Source of the DNA: Melitaea cinxia
Taxonomy: Eukaryota; Arthropoda; Insecta; Lepidoptera; Nymphalidae
DNA: 64,000 nt
NCBI RefSeq assembly: GCF_905220565.1
Contig: NC_059396.1
Coordinates: 3,693,206-3,757,205, forward strand
Reading direction: 5' to 3'
Of this stretch, positions 1 to 13,391 are shown in pieces; within the stretch, counting starts at the first letter, position 1; each line of letters opens with the position of its first letter. The translations under genes and the position numbers were made by a program. The notes under the pieces are model-generated. The model worked only from the letters and a program-made list of their open reading frames with translations. It was not told the origin of the DNA and searched no databases.

Positions 1-3000
1 CGTCCGCTTTAAGCACGTATGGACGTCATAACTCAAGCTTGGCACTCACGCGTGTGCATTTCCAAGAAATTAATAACGTTTGTGCCGTGATCAGAATCAG
101 TGAAAAAGGCGAAATTTTTCCATCTCTATACCCAAAGGACCTATTACGTGATTGAAACCACGTTATGAGCTCAAGATCTTGCTTTCTCTGACATTATTTT
201 GATTAATGTCCTTTTCTTTCTGAGAAATCTTAATTAAATACCTTCTTTTCTAAATTTATTTTGTATCTGATTTTGAAACTGACAATCTCACTGCATTTTA
301 AAATGATAATCGCTTAGTATTTTTATAGGTAATTTAACAATATATTAATTTGTCGAAATAATATATAAATGTATAAAAAAAATGTTTTAGACTCAATTGT
401 AATTTAAATTTTTTGGGTAAGACTAATAATAATTATTAAAATTTGTTTTCAAATTACATTAACGTTTTTTATTTTTTATGGAAAATAAGTCCAGAAAAAT
501 CTTACAAAAATTTAAAAGACTTACAAATACTTATAATCGTTTCGTTCTCTTAAATATTTAACTAAATCAAAGCAAATTATCGTCTAAGTGTCAAACACAA
601 AGATATTAAACGATCCGGGGTCGAAGCAGAAGCCGGCAGCCCACTCCTGAATGATTCAAAGATTTAGCTCCGAACTGTCAAACAATGTGCTCCTTAATTT
701 CACATTCAACATTTTAGAATTTTCCTGTCCTTTATTTTTGGACGCCTGCTGCTTTTGACGTTAAAAACTGTACCCATTTGAATACTACTTGAAAGAAATT
801 CGCTTTAGTTATGTGACTGAGAAAATATATTTTAAATATGTTCCTACGTATACGTCTCTATATTTTATCATTGTAGGTATTGTTAATAATATTGTATGGA
901 TTTTTTTTTATATGTAAAAACAAAACTTTTTTATAAATTATTAATTATTATTATTTTTATATAGATATGAACAAAATGTTCAGTTGTGTGATTCAAACAA
1001 GTTTTATTAAAAGTTATCATTAATAAATACATGATTACAAAACTAATTCAAACGAGACCGTGAGTCTCGTGAACAAGACATTCGTAGCTAATATCGAAAT
1101 ATCGAGCTCCGCCAAATGAAAATAAAAAACATGGTAAATATCCCGTTTCTGAATAATTTTATTGAAATTATTCAGAAACGTCTGAATAATTTTAGCAATG
1201 AAAACAACCATGTTAGTTTAAAATCGTATGTTAGAAATTTTTTCTACTAAAAACAAAAACTCGCAAATATGAGCCTTAAGCAGGTGCTTAAAGCATATAA
1301 TAAACAACGTAAATAAGATTTGTACTAATATTTAAATATCATACCTATATAATAAAGTTTTATAACGTAGCTTAATGATTTGCCTATGACTACCTCGCTT
1401 TAAAATATTAATATGAAAATAGATTTACTTCGTTACTTAACGGCTTTAATTATGTAATTTTCTTAAAGTCAAGAAATGAAAGAAATCGTATTTTATTTTA
1501 TTTGCAAACTAACCAAAATTGTAAATTATTTACGTGTACATTAATCACGTCAAAGAGTCAAGAAATTCCATCGCCAGTAACGTGGCGTTCAGAACCTATA
1601 ATATATTATATACGTAATAAAGAAAAACCTAAGCGTCGAATCGAATAAATATCATCAGCACTGTCTAGAGGTCGTGCGTTTCGCTATTTAACCTTTTTAT
1701 CTGTAACGACTTTTTGATGACCTTTATCTAGAAGAAATTGTAATCTGAGAGAATAGACAAAGCTAGGTAGCGTGACAATTTTCTTTTGAAAACGAACTAG
1801 AGAGACATAGGTACTAAAATATTTTTAGAAATTTTTGTGTTATTTCGCCAAACTGTTAAGTCAATAATTCGTTGACATTTTAATATCTGTACTTATATCT
1901 ATATATAATTAAAATAAAAATGATTCGAGGAAATTACACCAAATTGTTTTTTTTTTTTTTGTTCGATATTTGCTGAAGAAGGTGTGTATAAAAGAATGCT
2001 AAAAAATATATATGTGTCGCGATATGTCGTTGGCTAAGTAAATCTGGTTTCACTTAGTCAAGACATAAACATACCGTGAAGCTATTATATAAAGAATAGT
2101 AAGCTAAAAGTGAAATATGACATAAAGATAGACATAGACAAAAAAGCATTGAGACAACTTGGAATAGTAAAGACATAATTAGACTTAGAATTTTTAAGAG
2201 CACAAAAAGATGAGAAGTACAAAGTGCATCCGCAACACTTTACTCTCAACTACAGTAAAAGTCAAAGTATTATCTATGATATTTATAATCCAGTGATAAA
2301 TATTAAAAAGTATAAGCTGAACAATAATACAATGACCGTAAATTTTTGTGTATTTATTTATAAAGAAACTTTGTATTTTAGTATCAGAATATAAAATATC
2401 CTATATATTCTTCTGCTGGATAAAGATTTCTAATTTTGTTGAGAGGTAGAGAAATGTCGGAGCCTAATTCGTCAAACTGACGACTATTAACTGCTGTAGT
2501 TTAACGATGATTGGCTATTACTGACTACGACTGCTGCAGATCGAGAGTAAATTATTATTCAAAAAATCCTCTGAAACATTCTTCTCACAATGTTTGCCTA
2601 AGCTACTGAACTTAATATACTAATACTTTTACGAATACTTTTACTAACCATCAATTCATTTGCAAATATACATTTGCTGAAATCTTGACCTCTATTATAT
2701 TTCGCGTAACATAAATTAAATAAAAAAGTGTATCAGATAATAGTCATAATTTAAAGGTTTAGACGTAAACGTAAATAATATTTTCGAAGAACGTTTAAAT
2801 TCATTTTATTGACTCGTAAAATGTTGGCAATTTAAATTAAGTAATAAATTAAGAACCATTTCTCCAGTTATTGCCATAATTTATTTTAGCCTTCTTAGTA
2901 ATTTGGGAATACTATCGCCGAGTTAATATTCTTAGAACGGGGATTTTCCTTTACATTTGAATATCCTGTAACAATTAGCGTTGACCCAGCTTAATGGTAT

Positions 3001-3306
3001 TCCAGTGTATCAAATGGTATGTCATTAAAATCTATTTGCACCAGATAAAATTTATTAAATGTAGTTTATACGAAGATATTTTCAGTAAATTAATAGAAAC
3101 TTATTTTGAACATTAACAAAGCGGTTCTTATAATTTTAATCTTAGACAAAAACAATATAAGGTTTAACTTTTTAGTTATATTTTTTCTTTGTTATGTCCC
3201 CTTTGTGTAATCTTATGACACTTCTTTATTTTTAGAAACTGGAATATACGAGTATATTGTAGTTACAAGTCTACTTATTTACTTTTTGTTACGTAATTAA
3301 CAGTGC
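1..3306. other. AT-rich noncoding DNA, no gene seen
   Basis: There is no open frame with coding character on either strand and no recognised interspersed repeat. The stretch holds short poly(A)/poly(T) runs (for example near 1950) and a perfect hairpin at 1144-1180, listed separately. It is probably intronic or intergenic. Confidence 0.6.
1144..1180. repeat. Perfect 16-bp inverted repeat (hairpin)
   Basis: The left arm (1144-1159) and right arm (1165-1180) are exact reverse complements around a 5-nt loop. A third direct copy of the arm core (tctgaataatttt) follows at 1181-1193. The stem is too short for a typical insect pre-miRNA. It could be a cruciform or a remnant of a small foldback element. 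Confidence 0.7.
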
Positions 3307-3315
3307 TAAGCTATT

Positions 3316-3610
3316 CATCACTTCGGCCTATCGCAGTCTACGGACATAGGCCTCCACAAGTTTGTGCCAAAAGTGGAGTGAACTCATGCGTTTTGCCCAT
3401 AGTCACCACGCTAGGCAAGCGGGTTGGTGACCGCAGGGCTGACTTTTTCGCACCGAAGACACTGCTGTCCGTCTTCAGCCTGTATATTTCAAAGCCAACA
3501 GTTGGCTTTTTAAAGGTGGTAGCGGAACTATTTTATCCCTTAGTCACCTCTTACGATACCCACGGTAAAAGAGGGGGAGGCTATATTCTTTACTGCTGTA
3601 GCCACACAGA
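3316..3610 (-). mobile_element. SINE-like element with RTE-type tail, 9-bp target duplication
   Basis: This is a non-autonomous retroelement read on the minus strand. It begins with the family's 5' end (TGTGTGGCTAC at about 3600-3610) and ends in a degenerate RTE-like tail near 3325-3350. Exact 9-bp direct repeats (taagctatt) at 3307-3315 and 3611-3619 bound it. The same family recurs at 16105, 29784, 32128, 34498 and 56482. A 112-codon open frame on the plus strand lies inside the element and is fortuitous. The length of about 295 bp and the constant 5' end favour a SINE over a randomly truncated LINE. Confidence 0.85.
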
Positions 3611-3619
3611 TAAGCTATT

Positions 3620-5496
3620 AATAGACTTTAAAAACATGTAAACCCTAAACAAAAATAGTAAATTTTATATTAGCAAGCTTCAATATAAGTCTATACTATA
3701 TTCTATGTTAGCGGGATTTCCAATATTTATTATTTTCCCGACCATGCTTCATTCTTTACCCTTTGAAGGATTAAATTTCCGTTACTCCTTTATTTCTCAG
3801 AAGCTCTATTATCTTCTACTCAACCACAGTTCATTGGAAGATTACAATTTCAAACTTCATAGTAAGGTAGAATTTCAGCAAACAACTTATGCTTCCGTTA
3901 GAAAAAAAAAGCACAAAGTAACAACTTACACAATTAATGTAATATTACTTTGAAATTAAAAGTAAAACAGTATTAACTAAAGTGATAAAAAAGCCAAAAA
4001 CAAATTAACCACCAAATTCATTTCAACAATTTCAAACACAGGAAATATTGAGAAACCAGAAGATTGATCTGTAACGTTTGGTATTGGAATAACTTTTGAC
4101 ATCCAAAGACTGCGTCAAGACGTGTTACATCATTTGAAGTTTAAACAAAGATAAATCGAGTCGATGAGATAAGTCGAATTTGCGCAATTCAATACACAGT
4201 GATATTGGCAGACTGAGATCACTCAAAGTTAAGCGGATCAATAAATATGCAATGAACCGAGCGGTAAAAACGATCAATCCACGCAAACATAAAACGCAAA
4301 CAGTTTATCATAATCGTCTCTCAGCGAAAAGTATGTCGTAGACAAATATTGAAATAAATAGTATTATGACCCTGACTTACTACAATTTTTACTTACTATT
4401 CTATCAGAAATGTTGGACTTATCAGAGAATCCATCTATGTTCCTATCAGAGAATACATCCATGTACCTGAACAAAAATGATCGCTAAATAGTTGCAGAGC
4501 ACAAAACTGGAAAACGACTGAAACGACAGGACCGATTCGGCAACAACTTCTTTTTGAGTTTTCTAAAACTAAAACAGATTCTAACGAAATAAAAAATTAA
4601 TAAAATTGGCAAATTTCATAAAACGTTACGTTAGTTTTAACTTAACCCGCTTGTCAGTTCGCAAGACAGGACAATGTATGTTAGAGCAGCTATTTACTAT
4701 AATATATAATGTGATCATAAAAACTAACCAAATAGTTCACCAAAACCGACATTAGAGAGCCTTATATTTCACAGCATTTATTTTGTTCCTTCTTCTCAAA
4801 CTTAAAATTAAGACTTACTTATCACTCGTAATTTGTTGCCAGAAAATGGTTTTCATTTTTACGCTTAAAATAATTAATCTTACTAGCAATTTCCCAAAAC
4901 GTTTGTTTAATAGTAATGTAAATTTAAGATTTTGTAACGAATTTGATATATTTAACAAATATATATTTACAAAGACCGTATATTAGTTTAGGGAAGCTTT
5001 GTTCGCCGCGTAATTAGAAGCGAGGGTCTGAAAGAAATGTCGGTGAGAAACCCTCATTAGTACGATCCCTGATCTCTGTCTACGAAATGAACATCAATTG
5101 TTGACTTGAGTTTTTTTAGTGAAAAATGAATGATTAACATTGAAATCTGCAAACGAAAGATAAAACAGATTTGATTTACGTATTTAATTACGATGGAAAA
5201 TTTTCATTTCATAGTAACTTATAAATGATAAATAGGGTAAAAGCGAGATAGTTGCCTCGAGAGGATATATGCCTCAGTTTCGAATGCACTTACGTTGATT
5301 GTGTTAGCTCTTTATCATAACCGCAAGTGTCAACTAAACAAAATAAATAATACTAGTTAGAAAAACATAGAGAGACATCTTTTTTCACACGTGGCAACCT
5401 ATCTTCTGAAGCATTTTTAACGTTAGGCTACTAACCGCCATAGTGGGCAAGAATCTCTCTTTCTAGAAATCAAATAAAACAGGATTTACTCAAAAG

Positions 5497-5583
<87 letters not shown>

Positions 5584-7038
5584 GGGCTATTATAGAAGAT
5601 CAAGAAACTATTTTCATTTACACACGATGAATCCAAAAATAACAAAGACACAGATAGAGAGCACACATCTTTAACAACAGAGCTATTTTGGAAAGTATGA
5701 AATTATTCCTATACCAAGCAATACACCTAGCGTTTTCTAAAACATTTCTATTTTCTAAAATTAATATAATTGCACTCATTCTTTAAAAACCTGCTTGATC
5801 TAGGTGCAATGTAAATATTTATTTATATATTTATATATGTATTATTTTTAAGTATGCTTATCGAAAAAAAATATAGCTACATATATACCAGTCGGCTGTT
5901 ACCTATAACACAAGCATTAAGTTGCTTACTTTAGGAACAGACGACCGTGTGTGTATTGTGTAGATATTTATTTATTTATTAAAAAAAAACATTCTTCTTT
6001 GTTAGACAGTATTAATGATCATATTTCATATTATGTCATAAAATCCAAATCATAAAGAAAATTTAAAACAATTACAGAAACTTTCCTAAAGCGACTAATT
6101 GTTTAAAATTGTGGTTAAAGGTTGAATATATGTGTGTATGTCTTGAATAAGAAGTAAAGGTCTTTTAGAAAAGAAATTTTAATTATATCAATGTCGAGTC
6201 TAACGATAATTGGTGTTCTCCAATAGTTGGACAGTTGAAGACATCTTTTTCTTATGTTCATTCTTACATTCTTTGACCTGACATTTACACTGCTTTTCAG
6301 CATAATTTCTGACTAAATTTGACTGTTTCTTGCTGTACAAAATAAGTTATTTAGAATGTAGCAACTGACTGTGGCTTGAATAAAACAATGTTTATATTAT
6401 TTATAGTTTTGTTTCAATGTTAACATTTTAAATAATAATAATAAGCTTCACTATCGAATATACCAGAAAATATAAAGTTTTCACTTTTGCGTAATAAACA
6501 TTAACATTAAGAGAGGGTCAATTATTATACAAACCCTACCCTATAGTATAATAAAATTTTATATTAAAGAAACGCATAGGCCGTTAATTTTGAAGCCACT
6601 TAAAATACTAAGAATAATTTAAAACTAATACAAAATACAAATCCCTAATTTCACTAGAAATCACTATAAATATAATAAACTATAAATATAAACAAACTCG
6701 CTATAAATATAACTAAAATACGCGCATAAATCGTATGTAATAGTTTAACTTAATTGAAATTCATACTAAAGAAAATTCGAGTTAAATACAATGAAAATAA
6801 ATCTATCATAAATCTTAAAAGGCTTATTACAAAATGAGTTAGAGGATGCTTTACATACTGCCTACTTGTAACTTTGGTTGTAAATTTGAAACGAAGCACG
6901 CAAAACTATCGTTAAAACTTTTAACGTTTAGATACGCGGCCTGAAGTCGTGACAACCTATACACTTTAATTGACTTCAGATTTAATAAAAAAACACATTT
7001 ACGACTATTCCATATTTATCACAAAAAAAATCGAGTGA
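3620..7038. other. AT-rich noncoding DNA
   Basis: No coding or RNA gene can be supported. The stretch contains an imperfect ~27-bp tandem pair near 4419-4472 (tatcagagaatccatc and a variant), the (AT)n microsatellite at 5500-5579, and a short cluster of 'ctataaatata' repeats at 6663-6718. Confidence 0.55.
5500..5579. repeat. (AT)n microsatellite, about 40 units
   Basis: This is an uninterrupted alternating AT run of about 80 bp, the longest pure dinucleotide array in the window. Its exact length in the assembly may be unreliable. Confidence 0.97.
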
Positions 7039-7047
7039 TTATATTTA

Positions 7048-7311
7048 CACGAGGTAGGGCACACCAGTAAATCCCGGGGGAGTTGCTGGATCTCCTACTG
7101 GGCGAGCCCCTGGACGTGGATATGGGAACGCCACTCGCCTGGTCTATGAGTCTTGGGTCCTGGACCCCCGTGGACCAAAACTAGCAGATTTCGCTCGTCC
7201 ACCCTGTAACGCGAAAGCGCGGTATGCCGACCGGGTTGTACTGGCTCCCTGGAGCTTGCTCGGTTGTTCGTGCAGTCCGGAGTTGGAGGTCAGGCCTGCC
7301 CGACCGTTTTG
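7048..7311. mobile_element. GC-rich retro-insertion with 9-bp target duplication
   Basis: A 264-bp GC-rich block stands out sharply from AT-rich flanks. Exact 9-bp direct repeats (ttatattta) at 7039-7047 and 7312-7320 bound it. There is no intact reading frame. The size and the duplication suggest a SINE or a short truncated LINE copy. The family and orientation are not recognised. Confidence 0.6.
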
Positions 7312-7320
7312 TTATATTTA

Positions 7321-10300
7321 AATAAATAAATTATATTTAAATATAAATCTTCGATGTATTTTTTTAGTTTATTTTTTTTACCGACGTCAACAATTTTAAA
7401 AGTCGTACCCGTTTAAGCAATTCAAACGGTTACATGTAAAGTTTACAAGCGAAGTTCTTTACAGCGTATCTTATATAAAAATCGCCTAGAAAACTTTAGG
7501 TAGCTTTGTTGGAACATAAATTCAATCGTACGTTTAGAATCAACGAAGCCTACTTTCGTAAAACTTTACTTCTTCGAAATTTTCTACCTGTTAAAGTAAA
7601 TAACCTTATGACTTTAAACATTGCACAAGAACCTTTAAAACGTAATTTAGCAAAAACTTGGTAAATTTCATGAAGTCGTGATTTTTCAGTTCTCATCCTT
7701 CCAATGCATTTTCGTCTCTGCTGACTCGGCGCTGAATAATTCGATTGATGCCAACCTCCCTTCGAATTGAAACAATTTCGTGTTTGCGTTAACTTCGCCT
7801 CATTCTCGATCCAATTTAACTTGAGCTTAACTGTCTCGATTTCCGCCTCAATCAAAGGATGTCTGTTTTTATCACGACATTACGAAAACCAGTGGCTAAT
7901 AAGATTTGTGACAGCAAAATTTGTTTACGTTTAATTGTCTTTACTTATTTGAAAACGCAAACAAAACTTTTTTTATTGGTTAATATTTTCATCATAGTAG
8001 TTGAAATTTACTACCCAATTCCCCTTCATTTTCTGCTTCATAATCGACATCGGATTGCCAATGATTGCTGTTCAGCTAAAGTTAAATTAATAATGTCCTC
8101 CACTCGATTACCTGTTTGGATTTTGGGTCAAGCTAATCAATTATATACGATTTTACATGGTAACTATGTATATTAAAACTAAGTTTGAACTATATTTTGA
8201 AGTGACTCTAACAAAGTTAGATTTTTTGGACAATATAATTTTAAAATACCTAAGATGTTATTAAATAAATAATACAAGAATGGAATAAAACAGAATCCGA
8301 TGAAAATTGAAAAGCCTTTTATTAATTTAGCAAAAACCATATATCGTTCGTTTACAAGATCAACATGTAATCACTAGGGGTTTCAAGTGTCACGACTAAT
8401 ATGTCAGTCGCTTAAACAAACTCACAAGCAATACGTTTAATGAATTTAATAGATAACCAAAATTCACCCCATTCTTCGAACTATTCTCCCATAGGAAATA
8501 CACTTAACCAAACTCTATATAATTAAAGTTTTTATTTGCCCCACAATTGGCGTTTGTATTCACTGTGCGCATTATTGACGTTATTAGCCAAACCGCGCGC
8601 TTCGTAAGAATTGACAGCGATTGGTTGAATGATGGATGATGGGTAAATCCACCGAGATTAGATCCGACAGATGGAATATCTTACAGTTCTGTGGATTTCG
8701 ACGATATTCCAATGTTACTATTGGATAATTTACTGACGCGTATTAGAAAGTAAAATCTGAAATACTTAAGTTTTTATTAGAGAGTGTGAACTTCAATTCA
8801 CACAAAACAATAATATAGATGATGCGTGTAAATGACCCGCTGCAGCTCAAAACACCTTACTCTAATGTAGGACAAAGACTAGACTTCCAGAACATATGCA
8901 GTACGTGCGTAATTTAAATAAAATTTAAATATAATTTCATTTAGGTTTTGGTAAATGCAAATCAAAATAATCAAAGTTTGATTTGAAAAAAAAGGTACCA
9001 AAATTTATTTGCCTTAAGATACGTTCTTAAAACTTTTATTTGTAATATTTTCTTTACACATTTTATTATTTAAATCAAAAGTAATAAAGTGGAGTGATAA
9101 TTTTAAAGTTCTCGTAGACGTGTACTTCAACTAATTGTTTTTCACATCGTTTTATTTTGAACCGACTTTATCATCTAAAACATCATTAAAATATCAAGAG
9201 TTTTAGGAAACGATGAAAAAGTAACAAAAGATTTTACCCTGATCACTTGAGATGTAGGAACGAGATTTCTATAATTTCACAGCTCTAAATAATGTCCTCC
9301 CCTCATTATTTCCTTTATCAGCTCCGACGATACGACGTTAACAGACATTAAAATTTTTAAGGTCAAGGTCAATGAGACCTTTCCTTTAATCTTCGAGAAC
9401 AATTTCTTGCTTGACTTAATAATTTTTTAATTGTGAACCTCGAAAAAATTTTAGTAAAATTTGGTTAAAAATAGCAATTTTGTCGAGGGAATCAATGTAT
9501 TTTCTAATGATCTAATTTATAGTAAGGTAATAAAGGGAAATAAGTAAACTCAATGAAATTAAGTTACGTACGTGATAACGAAATTATAAAACCTTTCTCC
9601 TGCAAAGGTTAAGAATGAGCTGTTGAGAGCGAATTGTTAAATGAGCCCTGTTCGCTACAACTGAGGCCAATTAAACATTTAACCTTGCCTTGTAATCTAA
9701 CCAGTATTTAATCTGGCCATTTTATAACTACGTCTCGCTTTCTGCATTTTATTACTTTAATTAAATATATAACGTACCTAGATTGAAAATTTTACACCTA
9801 CAAATTTTGGATTATTAATCTAATGTCAATTAAGGCAGTAATTTTAAAGGATTACCAAAATATTTATAAAGTTCACATTGAATTATTGTAAAAGCTTCAG
9901 CCATTTACTTGTTTACTATTTATTCCTCACTACTAAATATTACGGATAACTATTATATCTTAAGTGTATATGTATATTCATTTTTTTTTTATCAATCAAA
10001 ACAAACGCGATAAATAAACCAGGACATTTTATAAACATTTTTAAAGTATGTAGAAAACATCTTAGTAATGACACTTAAGAATAATGTCGTAAAACATGCA
10101 AAGAAATTTTTTACAGTAAAAGTAAATTCTTCGGGTCGTCTCTCGCGATGCGTTGACGAAAATTTCCAACATTCCGCAAAACTGCCGAATTCCTTAGTTC
10201 CTTACACAACTTCGCTAATATTCTGTTATCTTTTTGATAGTCTCTTAGACATTTTAAGTGTTCGGGAGAATTTTGTTTCGAGCTCTACTCGTTTATATTA

Positions 10301-11036
10301 TGGAAAGCTTCAAGAAAAGCAGATGTAATAAACTTTATTAAAACTTTCACTTACATAGGCCTATAAAAATCAATTGTAGCCTGTATGAAATTTTATCGGC
10401 ACATATATCTGCATTATACACAGTCCTGCGCTAAATATTGTTTACAAAGAAAAAAGAACATTTTTTCTATTGCACGTTTTATTATTAGTGTGTTAGTGTT
10501 TCAATTTTTCAGCGTAAAAGTTAAAAATTGCACATAAAATCCCAGTACTAAGTAATAATGACTTTCAGTTTGGCTGCTGGTTTAATATATGTTTTAAATA
10601 ATAAAAATATCGAAATATTTATTTTGATTTCTGCTATCACATGCGTTCATACGGATATTAATATTCACGTTGAATATTGATATTATTGTTTTCTAATGTT
10701 TACGTCAATTTCACTCATTATAATTTCAAATTCGAATTTTATCGCAGTTCATTAAGTTTTTTAGACGCCCGACATTTCGGACACTTTACAGTAACCTTGA
10801 TCACGGGAGGTCCCCTCACTTTTGTTTATTTAATAATAAATCTACCTCTATGTCATTGTTATACGCAACTTCACAGTTGTTTTACATTAAAGTTTAAAGT
10901 TAAATTTATAACGCGTATTATTGTTTACTTTTTAAGCATTATTAAATTAAAACATGAACATAACATAAAACAAAATCAAAATTCAACAACGTCATGATAC
11001 ACGTCAATTTCAAGTCACACTAGTACGCAAAACACG
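7321..11036. other. AT-rich noncoding DNA, possible regulatory sequence
   Basis: No supported gene. 7550-8170 and 8540-8760 are somewhat less AT-rich and free of recognised repeats, so they may be single-copy. Open frames here (up to 105 codons) show no recognisable domain. A tandem AGGTCA motif at 9360-9371 is listed separately. Confidence 0.5.
9360..9371 (+). promoter_or_regulatory. Tandem AGGTCA half-sites (nuclear-receptor-like motif)
   Basis: Two AGGTCA half-sites abut directly with zero spacer. The second forms TCAAGGTCA, the extended half-site known for FTZ-F1/SF-1 type receptors. This is a motif match only; occupancy is not shown. Confidence 0.3.
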
Positions 11037-11563
11037 TATCTGGGGGCACGGTAGTGCCCCCGCCAAGACGAAACAAAAAAAAAAAAAAAAAAAAAAAAAC
11101 GAAAAGCACTACCTATCTTTTCTCGAAGTGCTTCGTCGTTTTTTTGAACCCTCATAACTTGGGTTTGGATTATACCAGATAAACAAAATTCTGGGGATAT
11201 GGTGTCAATAGTGAACTTATTAAACATATAAAGTTTCAATTGCATAGCTCTTATACTTTAGATTTTATTGATATCTAAAAAACCCCGATTTCGTCACTCA
11301 CTGATGATCATCAAAATTCATAGAGTACTTCCTGAAGTCCCAGAAAGCTAAAATTTGGTATGCAAGCTAGTATTAGTACACAAACAACAAAAAAATTCTA
11401 AAACTTGGAACTTTTACCCCCTAACCTCTTAAAATAGGGGATGGAAGTTTGTATGAGACTTCCGCAAATTTTGATGGTAGAAGTCTGAAAATTGATATAG
11501 GGACTCCTTGTTACTTCTTGTTATAAATAATAATAATAAAAAATACATAAAAAATAAAAATCG
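11037..11563 (+). repeat. Interspersed repeat 'GGGGGCACGGTAGTGCCCCC', copy 1
   Basis: It begins TATCTGGGGGC followed by a perfect hairpin (GGGGGCAC...GTGCCCCC) and a poly(A) run. It ends in an A-rich stretch finishing aaaaatcg. A second copy lies at 11989-12457. Copy 1 carries about 45 extra bases around 11356-11400. I do not recognise the class; neither copy shows TG...CA ends or an LTR-retrotransposon interior. Confidence 0.7.
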
Positions 11564-11988
11564 ACAAATATTTTTGACATTTCATCTTAAAAATTTATTT
11601 ATTGATTTAGAGTGAAAGCTTAATTACAATAGTTTTTGGTGTGAATATTTGGTGATTTATGAAAGATAATATAGAGTCAGTGTATTTAAGGAGATAAACC
11701 AGTTGGTGTTTTCTATATTTGTATTTCTTCGTTTGACATAGTTATTAAGTTCTCTTATAGTGGTTTTTCTTCAAGACAGCAAAGTAATTTTCTGATATAT
11801 TTATTGCTGTGGATTTCGTGTTATTTAACGTTATTCTATAATTATATGTATAAACTATTAAGTTTTCGTCTACTTTGCAGTTTTCTTACGTTTCTTGTTT
11901 GTTCGGTTTTATTATACACATATTACTTTTATTGAGAGTATTGTCCGTATTCGTCATTTGCGGTCAATTTAGTGTTATTACTGTTCTT
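11564..11988. other. Spacer between two direct repeat copies
   Basis: About 425 bp of AT-rich DNA separates the two copies. No gene or recognised element is seen in it. It may be the interior of a compound element or simply host sequence. Confidence 0.4.
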
Positions 11989-12457
11989 TATCTGGGGGCT
12001 CGGTAGTGCCCCCGCCAAGACGAGCCAAAAAAAAAAAACGAAAAGCACTACCTATCTTTTCTTGAAGCGCTTCGTCGTTTTTTTGAACCCTCATAACTTG
12101 GGTTCGGATTATACTAGATAAACAAAATTCTCGGTATATGATGTCAATAGTGGACTTATTAACTATATAAAGTTTCAATTGCATAGCTCTTATACTTTAG
12201 ATTTTATTGATATCTAAAAAAACCCGATTTCGTCACTCACTGATGATCATCAAAATTCTTAGAGTACTTGCTGAAGTCCCAGAAAGCTGAAATTTGGTGG
12301 TTGAAACTTTTACCCCCCAACCCCTTAAACCAGGGGATGGAAGTTTGTATGAGACTTCCGCGAATTTTGATGCTAGAGGTCTGAAAATTGATATAGGGAC
12401 TCCTTGTTGCTCATTGTTATAAATAATAATAATAAAATACATAAAAAATAAAAATCG
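11989..12457 (+). repeat. Interspersed repeat 'GGGGGC...GTGCCCCC', copy 2
   Basis: It matches copy 1 from the TATCTGGGGGC start to the aaaaatcg end, lacks part of the middle and has a shorter A-run. Point differences are scattered, so the duplication is not very recent. Confidence 0.7.
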
Positions 12458-12716
12458 GTTATTAGATAAATATTGGCTTTAGTAGTATTAAAGTACAACA
12501 GGCAGCTATAGACGAATATAATCGCCTAAAAGCCAAGTATCGCCTTGATCTATCGCTTATTATAAACAGTAAACCAACAAAGAAAAAAGGCAAAGATAGA
12601 GAGTGATCTATGAAAAAAGGCACCTCTGATTTGCAAGAAATACACCCCAAAACAAAGAAAGAAAAAATGAACAAAATACCAAAATATTGTCATAAGCAAC
12701 TTACAAAAAGAAGTGA

Positions 12717-13065
12717 AATCCCACCAAAAACATTTTCATGTAAAATGTTGCCAAGACGAGATCATATGGCTCGCACTGTCAAAAAGTTATCAGATCTCAT
12801 GTAGAGCCAAGCTTCTAACTCTACACGCCCTAACTCTACAAGCCCTAACTTCACAAACTCTACACTTTAGTCAAAATATGTGGCTTGGCCGTTTCGCTAC
12901 CGCCACGTGAGGTGAAAAATTTATTCACTGTTTATTACTTTTCTGTTGTACAATAGTTCTATTAAAGAAAAAATAAAAAGAAGAATAATAATTGATATAT
13001 AATACAAATAAAAATAAAAAGAGAATATATATATATATATATAATGTAATATATAATAATATATA

Positions 13066-13110
<45 letters not shown>

Positions 13111-13391
13111 CCGCGACGGGGCCAAAATGAAGAGGCAGGGGGCAGCATAGCCAGCAGCAGTAGTCCACCTCACCAGCAGTCGTCATCAACAACATCGGCA
13201 GCCGGTAGTAACGAAACGGCCAAGCCACATATTTTGACTAAGGTGTAGAGTTTGTGAAGTTAGGGCTTGTAGAGTTAGGGCGTGTAGAGTTAGAAGCTTG
13301 GCTCTACATGAGATCTGATAACTTTTTGACAGTGCGAGCCATATGATCTCGTCTTGGCAACATTTTACATGAAAATGTTTTTGGTGGGATT
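12717..13391. mobile_element. DNA element with ~200-bp terminal inverted repeats
   Basis: The left arm (12717-12913) starts aatcccaccaaaaaca and is the near-exact reverse complement of the right arm (about 13162-13391). Each arm contains degenerate subrepeats of the form 'taactctacacgccc'. The right arm has about 30 bp absent from the left, near 13175-13205. The ~250-bp middle holds an (AT)n tract and a short GC-rich patch with no transposase. No clear target duplication is visible outside the arms. It is non-autonomous; the superfamily is unresolved. Confidence 0.85.
13025..13108. repeat. Interrupted (AT)n microsatellite
   Basis: AT-alternating tracts with a few interruptions lie between the arms of the inverted-repeat element. 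Open frames rich in Tyr/Ile across it are artefacts of the repeat. Confidence 0.95.

Noticed and set aside
3303..3641. 112-codon plus-strand open frame
   Set aside because: It lies within the minus-oriented SINE bounded by a target duplication; the same frame recurs in other copies of the repeat.
11037..12457. LTR retrotransposon with 500-bp LTRs
   Set aside because: No TG...CA ends, primer binding site, polypurine tract or coding interior; only 425 bp lie between the repeats.
12921..13173. Tyr/Ile-rich minus-strand frames
   Set aside because: They are produced by the (AT)n tract inside the inverted-repeat element.
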